Of a stretch of 5,155 bases of DNA, positions 1-5,132 are shown piece by piece. Within the stretch, counting starts at the first letter, position 1, and every line of letters starts with the position of its first letter. Under the pieces are notes generated by a model, which was given only the letters and a program-made list of their open reading frames with translations, searched no databases and was not told where the DNA came from. Both the position numbers and the translations under genes were made by a program. This stretch comes from Methanobrevibacter sp. (GTDB lineage: Archaea; Methanobacteriota; Methanobacteria; Methanobacteriales; Methanobacteriaceae), in NCBI GenBank assembly GCA_017404125.1, contig JAFRCZ010000068.1, forward strand, positions 1 through 5,155, in the 5' to 3' direction.

Positions 1-516
1 AAGCCATCCACTACAATCAATTATACTGATAATAACATCATATATCCAAAAGTATCTTCTCAAGTTGACTATGAAGGAGAGCTTGCAGTGGTCATTGGAA
101 AGGAAACCAAGCAAGTGAGTGTTGAAGATGCAGATGATTATATCTTCGGATACACAATAATAAATGATGTGACTGCAAGAGATTTCACCCTCGGAGATGG
201 CCAATGGACAAGAGGAAAAAGCTGTGACGGATTCGCTCCAATGGGACCATATATTGAAACTGACCTTGACCCATTGAACCAGATAATCACTACAAAGGTA
301 AATGGTGAGATAAGGCAAAACTCAAATACAAACCAAATGATATTCTCCCCACAGGAAATCCTATCCTACATAAGCCAGACCATGACATTGAATCCAGGAG
401 ACATAATAGCTACAGGAACACCTCCAGGTGTAGGTGAAATGAAGGCAAATTCAACTGTAGAAGTGGAAATAGAGGATATTGGAACCTTAAAAAATTACCT
501 AATAGAAGAAAAATAA
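1..516 (+). CDS. Fumarylacetoacetate hydrolase (FAH) family protein, 5' end outside window
   Basis: The reading frame is open from base 1 to the TAA at 514-516, giving 171 residues. The family is usually about 200-260 aa in archaea, so the N-terminus lies upstream. A GTG at 88 is internal: the 29 codons before it continue the conserved fold (KPSTTINY..., then VDYEGELAVVIGK). Visible FAH features are the metal-binding E-x-E (E25 and E27 of the partial protein), the third metal ligand Asp in NDVTARD (residues 55-61), the GKSCDGFAPMGP segment, and the C-terminal LNPGDIIATGTPPGVGE signature. FAH enzymes are cytoplasmic Mg-dependent hydrolases, decarboxylases or isomerases acting on 2-oxo or acylpyruvate-type acids. 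The substrate cannot be read from sequence, and a methanogen is unlikely to use it for tyrosine breakdown. The next gene starts 12 bases on, so the two are probably cotranscribed. Confidence 0.93.
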   Translation, partial: KPSTTINYTDNNIIYPKVSSQVDYEGELAVVIGKETKQVSVEDADDYIFGYTIINDVTARDFTLGDGQWTRGKSCDGFAPMGPYIETDLDPLNQIITTKVNGEIRQNSNTNQMIFSPQEILSYISQTMTLNPGDIIATGTPPGVGEMKANSTVEVEIEDIGTLKNYLIEEK

Positions 517-528
517 AAAGCTGATAAA

Positions 529-1026
529 ATGAAAACCGCTATCATATACGCTAGCAAAACAGGAACAACTAAAAAGGTTGCAGAAGCATTGGCAGAGAAA
601 ATCAAGGGAGAAGTCAAGCTCCTGCCAATAGCTAATGTCAAGCCAGGATGCCTTTTAAGATATGATTTTGTCATAATAGCTGGATCCATCCATTACGGCC
701 GCATCCAAAGTGAAATCAAAAGCTTTGTAAATAAAAACAGGGCAACATTCAGAGGAATACTTTACGGCCTTTACATCATGTGCATGTTTGAAGATGAGTG
801 TGAAGAATATATGAAAAAGTCATTCGGTGAAGACATTGTGGAGAATGCAATGATAAGAGCCTGCTTTGGCGGCGAAGTGAACCCAAATGAAGGAAATTTC
901 GTGACTAAAAAGCTCATCAAAGCAAACCTGAAGAAATTTGAAGAAGAGGGCAAAGAGCCTCCTTCAATCAGATGGGAACGTGTAGATGAGTTTGCAGATG
1001 AAATAAACAATAGAATAAACAAGTAA
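529..1026 (+). CDS. Flavodoxin-domain protein, HemG-like
   Basis: This 165-aa protein is probably a cytoplasmic FMN-binding electron carrier or oxidoreductase. The N-terminal beta strand KTAIIYASKTG runs into the FMN phosphate loop S9-K-T-G-T-T14. A second flavin loop, GSIHYG, lies at 52-57 after the strand YDFVIIA, and FGGEV is at 113-117. The GSIHYGRIQSEIKSFV region and the C-terminal RWERVDEFADEI resemble Escherichia coli HemG (protoporphyrinogen oxidase, 181 aa) as I remember it. Many methanogens lack the protoporphyrin branch of haem synthesis, so a HemG reaction should not be assumed. The ATG at 529 is preceded by GCTGAT (one mismatch to GGTGAT) and lies 12 bases after the FAH-family stop, which suggests an operon. 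The last 14 codons and stop are repeated just downstream (1033-1077) in a decayed copy. Confidence 0.88.
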   Translation: MKTAIIYASKTGTTKKVAEALAEKIKGEVKLLPIANVKPGCLLRYDFVIIAGSIHYGRIQSEIKSFVNKNRATFRGILYGLYIMCMFEDECEEYMKKSFGEDIVENAMIRACFGGEVNPNEGNFVTKKLIKANLKKFEEEGKEPPSIRWERVDEFADEINNRINK

Positions 1027-1077
1027 AAATATTAGATGAGTTTGCAAATGAAATAAAAAATAATATAAACAAGTAAA
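983..1077 (+). repeat. Imperfect tandem duplication of the flavodoxin gene's 3' end (period 50)
   Basis: Bases 983-1027 reappear at 1033-1077, offset by exactly 50 bases, with four differences in 45 positions (997/1047 G to A, 1008/1058 C to A, 1013/1063 G to A, 1014/1064 A to T). Copy 1 encodes the end of the HemG-like protein and its stop. Copy 2 lies after that stop, and 50 is not a multiple of 3, so it is not a readable extension. Its equivalent codons still spell D-E-F-A-N-E-I-K-N-N-I-N-K-stop. Three of the four changes turn G or C into A, as expected of unselected DNA drifting to AT. Replication slippage is the simplest origin. Confidence 0.9.
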
Positions 1078-1111
1078 TATTTATTAATCAAAAAATAAAA
1101 ATAGATAATTG

Positions 1112-1136
1112 AATATCCTTAAAAAAGGATATTTTT
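1112..1136 (+). terminator. Stem-loop with T run after the flavodoxin gene
   Basis: AATATCCTT (1112-1120) and AAGGATATT (1125-1133) form a perfect 9-bp stem around an AAAA loop, and the T run continues to 1136. This fits a transcription terminator for the FAH/flavodoxin operon, although archaea mostly rely on T tracts and the run here is short. It ends only 7 bases before the Shine-Dalgarno sequence of the next gene, so it could instead be a 5' leader hairpin affecting expression of the small membrane proteins. Confidence 0.6.
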
Positions 1137-1155
1137 AAAATAAGAGGTGAAAGAA

Positions 1156-1320
1156 ATGCAACTTAACAAAGTTTGTCTTATAGCAATTGTATTGTTCTTA
1201 ATCTTTGCTATTTTAAAATTTGCGATAAAACTTAGCTGGAAATTATTCATTTTAGGAATAATCATAAGTATTATTGTCGCAGTAGTCGGATGGTTCAAAG
1301 GCGATGAGCTCTTACCATAG
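1156..1320 (+). CDS. Small two-helix membrane protein (54 aa), paralogue of the next gene
   Basis: The ATG at 1156 has a strong ribosome binding site, GAGGTGA at 1144-1150, 5 bases upstream, which strongly supports translation. The 54-aa product has two hydrophobic segments, about residues 6-20 and 30-46, joined by a basic hinge with K21, K25 and K29. It ends in a short polar tail, GWFKGDELLP. By the positive-inside rule the hinge should be cytoplasmic and both termini outside. No known family is recognised. The hinge and second helix match the 47-aa protein encoded 33 bases downstream: FAILKFAIKLSWKLF here against FGILKWMMRISLKIF there, followed by a glycine-isoleucine-rich helix. Tandem duplication and joint transcription are likely. 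The role is unknown; a membrane-embedded small regulator or a complex subunit would both fit. Confidence 0.8.
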   Translation: MQLNKVCLIAIVLFLIFAILKFAIKLSWKLFILGIIISIIVAVVGWFKGDELLP

Positions 1321-1353
1321 TTTTAATATGCTATTGATTATAATGGTGAAAAA

Positions 1354-1497
1354 ATGATTGTAGAATTAATAATCATTGCAATTATCATAATGATAATCTT
1401 TGGTATCTTAAAATGGATGATGAGAATCAGCCTAAAGATATTCGGCATAGGTATCGTTATATTTATCATTCTCTTATTGCTAGGATACATATTCTAA
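1354..1497 (+). CDS. Small two-helix membrane protein (47 aa), paralogue of the preceding gene
   Basis: The ATG at 1354 follows GGTGA at 1345-1349 with a 4-base gap, a good archaeal ribosome binding site. The 47-aa product is almost entirely hydrophobic: helix 1 at about residues 3-19, a basic hinge with K20, R24 and K28, and helix 2 at about 30-46. The K-x3-[KR]-x3-K spacing, the [LI]-S-x-K-[LI]-F segment and the following G-I-rich helix are shared with the 54-aa protein just upstream. This version lacks the polar C-terminal tail. It probably sits in the same transcript as its partner, and the pyrB reading frame follows 31 bases later. I do not recognise a family. Function is unknown and no link to pyrimidine synthesis is evident beyond position. 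Confidence 0.78.
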   Translation: MIVELIIIAIIIMIIFGILKWMMRISLKIFGIGIVIFIILLLLGYIF

Positions 1498-1528
1498 AGC
1501 AATAGGATAATGAAAAATTTTTTTACAA

Positions 1529-2497
1529 ATGAAGACTTGTATTTCAAGTGTAAAATCTAAGGAGTGTAATACCATATTTGGCCATGAAAACCTTATCTCA
1601 TTGAAAGACTTCACAAAAGAGGAAATAGAATTCATATTAGATGAAGCAGCAAAACTTGAAGATGTTGCCAAGTCAAAGGCAAAATCCAGAGAGCTTGAAG
1701 GAAAAATATTAGGGCTCTTGTTTTATGAACCTTCAACAAGAACAAGATTGTCCTTTGAAACTTCCATGAAAAGGCTCGGAGGAGACTGCATTGAACTTGG
1801 AGATGCATCTAATAGTTCAGTTGCTAAAGGTGAAAGCGTTGCAGACACAGCTAAGATGTTTGAATCCTACTGTGATGCAATCGTGATTAGACATGACCTC
1901 GAGGGAGTGTCCAGATTCCTCTCAGATATTGTGGATATACCTATAATCAATGCAGGAGACGGTGCAGGCCAACACCCAACCCAAACATTGCTTGATCTAT
2001 ACACTATCAAGAAGCACTTTGGAAAAATAGACGGATTGAACATTGCACTTCTTGGAGACTTGAAATATGGACGAACAGTGCATTCCCTTTCATATGCTTT
2101 AGGAATGTATGATGTTGAGATGACATTTGTCTCACCTGATCAGCTTAAAATGCCTAAGGAAACATTGCATGACCTTGAAAAGAACAATATCAAGTACAAG
2201 GAAACAAACAATCTAAAGGATGTAATCGATGACGTGGACGTTTTATACGTAACAAGAATCCAAAAGGAAAGGTTCCCTGATGAAGAGGAATACGAGGAAA
2301 TCAAAGGGGCTTACTTGATCAATAAGGAATTGCTTGAAGGAAAAGACCTGATTGTAATGCATCCGCTTCCAAGGATAGATGAGATTGCATATGATGTTGA
2401 TGATACCAAGTACAATAAGTATTTCGATCAGGCAGCTAATGCAATACCTGTCAGAATGGCTATTTTAAGAAACTTGATTACTCATAGATTTGAGTAA
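1529..2497 (+). CDS. pyrB: Aspartate carbamoyltransferase catalytic subunit
   Basis: PyrB joins carbamoyl phosphate and L-aspartate to N-carbamoyl-L-aspartate, the committed step of pyrimidine synthesis, as a cytoplasmic trimer. As read from 1529 it has 322 residues. The phosphate loop S69-T-R-T-R73 lies in [14 protein letters not shown], the SSVAKGES loop with catalytic K100 at 96-103, HPTQ at 149-152, [12 protein letters not shown] at 176-187, [10 protein letters not shown] at 241-250 and HPLPR at 278-282. All expected active-site motifs are intact. The start is doubtful: family members such as the Methanocaldococcus protein begin about at residue 19 (HENLISLKD), the ATG at 1529 lacks a Shine-Dalgarno, and a good one (AAGGAGTG, 1559-1566) sits 7 bases before an in-frame ATA at 1574. 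No pyrI lies beside it in the window. A T8 tract follows the stop. Confidence 0.96.
   Translation: MKTCISSVKSKECNTIFGHENLISLKDFTKEEIEFILDEAAKLEDVAKSKAKSRELEGKILGLLFYEPSTRTRLSFETSMKRLGGDCIELGDASNSSVAKGESVADTAKMFESYCDAIVIRHDLEGVSRFLSDIVDIPIINAGDGAGQHPTQTLLDLYTIKKHFGKIDGLNIALLGDLKYGRTVHSLSYALGMYDVEMTFVSPDQLKMPKETLHDLEKNNIKYKETNNLKDVIDDVDVLYVTRIQKERFPDEEEYEEIKGAYLINKELLEGKDLIVMHPLPRIDEIAYDVDDTKYNKYFDQAANAIPVRMAILRNLITHRFE
1542..1553 (-). repeat. Perfect origin-box sequence at the 5' end of pyrB
   Basis: TTTCAAGTGTAA on the + strand (TTACACTTGAAA on the - strand) is identical to the box at 5079-5090 in the presumed origin. The identity extends to 14 bases (1541-1554 and 5078-5091). It lies about 3.5 kb from the origin, just before the pyrB Shine-Dalgarno. 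It could be an additional Orc1/Cdc6 binding site or a chance match; only its sequence supports it. Confidence 0.45.
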
Positions 2498-2505
2498 TTA
2501 TTTCA

Positions 2506-2513
2506 TTTTTTTT
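2506..2513 (+). terminator. T8 tract terminator of pyrB
   Basis: An uninterrupted run of eight T starts 9 bases after the pyrB stop, with no stem-loop. T tracts alone are sufficient terminators for archaeal RNA polymerase. The convergent HEPN gene ends at 2516, so the tract occupies the 18-base gap between the two. Confidence 0.65.
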
Positions 2514-2515
2514 AT

Positions 2516-2902
2516 TTAATCAAATTTTAAATATAAAGGATTTTCATCCAATTCCTCTAATATTTCAGCGATTGTTTTATACTTCTTCTCTGCACGTTTA
2601 ACATTTATCAAATTAAATCTATTTCTATAATCTGCTTGATTTCTATATTCTCTTAATTTTTCTAGATTTTTACCTAAATCTACTTCTTCTTTAAAGTTAG
2701 AATTTTTTAAATTTTTTATGAGAAAAGAATGTCCTTCATTAGAAGGAACTTTTTGGTGATGGTTTTCTTCATAATAATTTTTCACTAAGCCAAAAGCAGC
2801 ATAATAAAAACGACCTACAGCAGAACGTTTATATTCTTCCTTTTCAGAAATATTAGTCAAACAAAGCCCAACATCATAAAATTTTCCCCAGTTAAAAGAC
2901 AT
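2516..2902 (-). CDS. HEPN-domain protein, probable toxin-like half of a two-gene module
   Basis: The 128-aa protein is mostly helical. The first half has the HEPN-type helix SAVGRFYYAAFGLVKNYYEE (about residues 27-46), followed by EGHSFLIKNL. The diagnostic segment is LREYRNQADYRNRF (83-96), the R-x-x-R-N-x-A-D-Y form found in UPF0332-type HEPN proteins. Classical HEPN ribonucleases carry R-x(4-6)-H. Here Asp91-Tyr92 stand where the His would be expected, so nuclease activity is uncertain. The ATG at 2902 lies 2 bases after the stop of the upstream 116-aa gene, so the two are tightly coupled. HEPN proteins in such pairs are often toxins, RNA-processing enzymes or defence components; function is inferred from fold and arrangement only. 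The gene looks AT-richer than pyrB. No T tract follows its stop, so its transcript may run antisense into pyrB. Confidence 0.8.
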   Translation of the reverse strand: MSFNWGKFYDVGLCLTNISEKEEYKRSAVGRFYYAAFGLVKNYYEENHHQKVPSNEGHSFLIKNLKNSNFKEEVDLGKNLEKLREYRNQADYRNRFNLINVKRAEKKYKTIAEILEELDENPLYLKFD

Positions 2903-2904
2903 TT

Positions 2905-3255
2905 TTACACATCCACTAATAGCAAAGGTTTCACGCTACAATTAGAAATTTTCAATTCTTCAATGTCTCTTTCCAAATCTCTTAATTTCAAACAATCCTC
3001 ATCATAAACTTCTTCATCACCATTGATAAATAACATGATATGTTCAAGATTTACAATTTCAGGATCTATAGAATACAATAAACAATAAGAATATTTTGGA
3101 AAATAGCTTTTTACCAAAGGATAAGCCTTTTCTATCAATTCCAATAAGCCATTATGAGAGCTAATGAAATCAATTATCTCGTCACGATTTATCAATTTAA
3201 AATTTTCCAAAACACACCCCTTATTATCTTTCAATATGTCTTCATGAATTGACAA
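2905..3255 (-). CDS. Small acidic protein paired with the HEPN gene, possible antitoxin
   Basis: The 116-aa product starts at a TTG (3255) preceded by GGTGAT (3264-3259), with no in-frame ATG near the start, so TTG is the best choice. The central part, LLELIEKAYPLVKSYFPKYS (38-57) followed by YSIDPEIVNLEHIMLFINGDEEVYD (61-85), resembles a family of about 100-aa proteins seen next to HEPN or PIN genes in bacteria. Those typically read '...AYEKIREYFPD...L.V..DPEI...E.L.LYI.T'; this pattern is from memory and was not searched. The later part is rich in acidic and basic residues, with a hydrophobic end, PLLLVDV. It lacks the GSxxxxxD motif of MNT nucleotidyltransferase antitoxins. Two bases separate it from the HEPN gene, suggesting translational coupling, and partner or antitoxin status is inferred from that. 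Confidence 0.72.
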   Translation of the reverse strand: MSIHEDILKDNKGCVLENFKLINRDEIIDFISSHNGLLELIEKAYPLVKSYFPKYSYCLLYSIDPEIVNLEHIMLFINGDEEVYDEDCLKLRDLERDIEELKISNCSVKPLLLVDV

Positions 3256-3317
3256 TATATCACCTTTTTTAAAATTAATTAAAATTGTTTATTTATTGAA
3301 TAATAGTTTAAAAAAAG

Positions 3318-3328
3318 TTATATTTAAA
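3318..3328 (-). promoter_or_regulatory. Candidate TATA box of the HEPN cassette
   Basis: TTTAAATATAA on the - strand resembles archaeal TATA boxes and sits about 63-73 bases before the TTG start. With the usual ~25-base spacing, transcription would begin near 3293-3296, leaving a leader of roughly 40 bases. The region is so AT-rich that other matches are possible. Confidence 0.35.
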
Positions 3329-3487
3329 TTTATCTAATTTTTAATCGTGTATTTTCTAAATTAAATCAATTTTATAATGAATTAGTAAAATTAGAGTGAT
3401 TTTAACAAATATAGTTTTATATAGTAAACCATAGTGAAATCGTGAATTCTAATAAAAAAAGAATATATAATCAAATTGAAAAATTAT

Positions 3488-3523
3488 AAAAAAATAGAAA
3501 AATAGTCAAGAGTGAATCACTCT
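3488..3523 (-). terminator. Probable cdc6 terminator: palindrome followed by T runs
   Basis: AGAGTGAATCACTCT (3509-3523) is a perfect 15-bp palindrome. On the - strand, downstream of cdc6, it is followed within about 7 bases by T5 (3502-3498) and then T7 (3494-3488). A hairpin can form, although its loop uses the centre of the palindrome. The T tracts alone could end transcription in archaea. As DNA, the palindrome could also bind a dimeric regulator. Confidence 0.55.
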
Positions 3524-3551
3524 CAACCAGTAGAAAAAGTTTTGGTCCAGG

Positions 3552-3576
3552 TTTTACGAGCCGAAGGCGAGTAAAA
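3552..3576. repeat. GC-rich dyad element directly after the cdc6 stop
   Basis: TTTTAC (3552-3557) pairs with GTAAAA (3571-3576), and GCC (3560-3562) pairs with GGC (3566-3568) around a GAA loop. The two arms are separated by opposed GA dinucleotides. A + strand RNA could form a continuous stem with tandem G-A pairs; a - strand RNA would have a T-C internal loop. It begins 9 bases past the cdc6 stop and is conspicuously GC-rich for this region. It may be part of the cdc6 3' UTR or a dispersed repeat element. Confidence 0.6.
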
Positions 3577-3585
3577 GCTAGGTTT

Positions 3586-4755
3586 TTAGAGAACACTATA
3601 CAAATTCTCTTCCAATAAGTCTGTATCAATCTGCAGGTTAATGATATTGGTCCTACCTTTAGCCCTACCCTTGGATACAGTATTGGTGGAAATGATTCCT
3701 AACATCTCCAGCTCATTGATGAAATCGAAGATTCTTCTATAGGTTACAGCATCTCCTTTTGAAATTTCCTTATAGGACTCGAAGAGTTTTCCTGAAGTGA
3801 TTTCCTCTCCATCTTGAGTGAGCTTCAATATAGCTGCAAGAACCCTTTGCTGTTGAGTAGGCAATGTAACGATTACATCCTTGACCTTATTGTACTCAAT
3901 GACATCTTTAGCTTCATGGACATATTTGCCTAAGACCTTTTCAGATCCATTGTCAATAGCAATGTCTCCTGCACTTTCCAATAGGTCAAGAGCATATCTT
4001 GCATCCCCTTCCTCTTTTGCTGCCATTGCAGAACATAAAGGAATTACGCTGCCTTCAAGGGTATCTTCAAAGAATGCAAGCTTAGATCTTTCATCCAAGA
4101 TATCCGCCAATTGCTCAGCATCATAAGGAGGGAACACTATCTCCTTGTCCATCAAGCTGCTTGCAACTCTTGGCTTAATGAATTGCTTGAAGTTAAGATA
4201 ATTACTGATTGACAAAATAGCAATATTATCAGTTCTTGTAAGAGTGTATAAAAGACCATCCCCATCCTTTTCAAGGAGAATATCAATTTCGTCTAAAATA
4301 ACGATTAATATCAAGTTTCTTCCAAACACATTCCTTTTTAAAATGTCTCTGAATGCATTAACAATTTCACCTTTTGTCCAGCCACGGCTTGGCACGTCTC
4401 TTCCCAATCTTTGACATAAATAGGTAAGCACCTGATACTCTGTATTGAAATCAGTGCATCTTACATATTCAACCTTAATGGAAACAGGTTTGTCTCTAGC
4501 TGCCTCAATCAACTGTTCCTTTGCAAACTTGGCAGCTGCAGTCTTTCCAGTACCTGTCTTACCATAGATGGTAATGTTTGAAGGAGTTGTACCTTTCAAC
4601 GCCTCTACCCAATATCGGGCAATAGCTGTAATCTGTTCCTTCCTATGTGGTAAATTATCAGGTAAATAACGATGATCCAAAGGTTTTTTATCCTTGAAAA
4701 TCTTATCGTCCATAGGAAGATATTCATCAAGCCCCTCGAAAATATTGTCACTCAT
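3586..4755 (-). CDS. cdc6: Orc1/Cdc6-type replication initiator ATPase
   Basis: This 389-aa AAA+ protein binds origin boxes and helps load the MCM helicase. An N-terminal region with the family's HRxEQI-like motif (PHRKEQI, 36-42) precedes Walker A GKTGTGKT (65-72), Walker [12 protein letters not shown] (148-158), a sensor 1 region ILSISN with N185, the KPRVASSL segment at 194-201 that probably holds the arginine finger (R196), and sensor 2 [10 protein letters not shown] with R253. The C-terminal winged helix (about 295-389) includes [17 protein letters not shown] and a basic wing, KGRAKGR. Length and motifs are complete, so it should be functional. The ATG at 4755 follows a weak GAGATGAT. 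It is transcribed away from the adjacent repeat-rich region, the usual cdc6-origin arrangement. A box-like sequence at 4825-4836 near its promoter could allow self-repression. Which Orc1/Cdc6 paralogue it is cannot be decided without comparison. Confidence 0.97.
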   Translation of the reverse strand: MSDNIFEGLDEYLPMDDKIFKDKKPLDHRYLPDNLPHRKEQITAIARYWVEALKGTTPSNITIYGKTGTGKTAAAKFAKEQLIEAARDKPVSIKVEYVRCTDFNTEYQVLTYLCQRLGRDVPSRGWTKGEIVNAFRDILKRNVFGRNLILIVILDEIDILLEKDGDGLLYTLTRTDNIAILSISNYLNFKQFIKPRVASSLMDKEIVFPPYDAEQLADILDERSKLAFFEDTLEGSVIPLCSAMAAKEEGDARYALDLLESAGDIAIDNGSEKVLGKYVHEAKDVIEYNKVKDVIVTLPTQQQRVLAAILKLTQDGEEITSGKLFESYKEISKGDAVTYRRIFDFINELEMLGIISTNTVSKGRAKGRTNIINLQIDTDLLEENLYSVL

Positions 4756-4853
4756 ATAATCATCTCATAAATAAATAGCTGTGTTTTAAAATCCAGATAA
4801 TAAAAAATAATTTATTATGCTAAATTTCAATTGAACCCTTTTTAATAAAAATT

Positions 4854-4887
4854 AATCGTGAATGTCTCAAAAACTTCAATAATCGTG
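4854..4887 (+). repeat. Two AATCGTG words upstream of cdc6
   Basis: AATCGTG occurs at 4854-4860 and 4881-4887, 27 bases apart, and again twice beyond the 3' end of cdc6 (3343-3349, 3438-3444). The copies at 3438 and 4854 share ten bases, AATCGTGAAT. These are among the few GC-containing words in otherwise A/T sequence and might be binding sites. The same 7-mer also occurs inside pyrB (1879-1885), so chance is not excluded. Confidence 0.4.
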
Positions 4888-4957
4888 TTTTTATCATGTA
4901 AAATTTGAAGATTTTAGAAATGAATTAAAATATTATTAAAAAAATAGAAATTTTCAT

Positions 4958-4983
4958 TTTCAATAGTAAAATTTCAACTGTAT
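4958..4983 (-). repeat. Tandem pair of origin boxes
   Basis: TTTCAATAGTAA (4958-4969) and TTTCAACTGTAT (4972-4983) are same-strand copies 14 bases apart. Each differs at one fixed position from the reverse complement of TTACANTTGAAA. The regular spacing suggests side-by-side binding of initiator proteins on the cdc6-proximal side of the AT-rich core. Confidence 0.65.
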
Positions 4984-5078
4984 TACTATTGTTTATCAAA
5001 TTATATATTTAAAGTTTTTTATTATTTCAAAATTAAGGAACATTCTAAAATTATCAAACAATGGAAAAATTTCAAAAA

Positions 5079-5132
5079 TTTCAAGTGTAAATAATAAATT
5101 AAAATAATCTAAAATGAATTTTACAGTTGAAA
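5079..5132. repeat. Inverted pair of perfect origin boxes
   Basis: TTTCAAGTGTAA (5079-5090, - orientation) and TTACAGTTGAAA (5121-5132, + orientation) match the box without mismatch and are separated by 30 A/T-rich bases. Inverted boxes are the usual architecture of archaeal origins. Confidence 0.75.

Larger units (their letters stand above)
3270..3585. other. Non-coding stretch between the HEPN cassette and cdc6
   Basis: These 316 bases hold no convincing gene. The left part is almost pure A/T and contains the likely promoter of the leftward HEPN cassette. Two AATCGTG words occur (3343-3349, 3438-3444), matching two upstream of cdc6. Near the right end lie a 15-bp perfect palindrome (3509-3523) and a GC-richer dyad element (3552-3576) just after the cdc6 stop. 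On the - strand the palindrome is followed by T-rich sequence, so the right half probably serves as the cdc6 3' end. Confidence 0.7.

Noticed and set aside
495..689. 64-codon frame on the - strand
   Set aside because: It overlaps the 3' end of the FAH-family gene and the start of the flavodoxin gene, both well supported, and has no recognisable features.
771..1022. 83-codon frame on the - strand
   Set aside because: It lies entirely inside the flavodoxin gene, and its serine/phenylalanine-rich product is typical of antisense frames.
1480..1671. 63-codon frame on the - strand
   Set aside because: It is antisense to the conserved N-terminal part of pyrB, without a ribosome binding site or recognisable domain.
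3470..3481. ATCAAATTGAAA as a further origin box
   Set aside because: It has three mismatches to the fixed positions and lies in A-rich DNA where such matches are expected by chance.
3270..3585. CRISPR array or tRNA gene in the non-coding stretch
   Set aside because: There are no regularly spaced direct repeats of CRISPR length and no cloverleaf or T-arm sequence.
3881..4126. 81-codon frame on the + strand
   Set aside because: It is antisense to the AAA+ and C-terminal region of cdc6, with low-complexity serine/alanine content.
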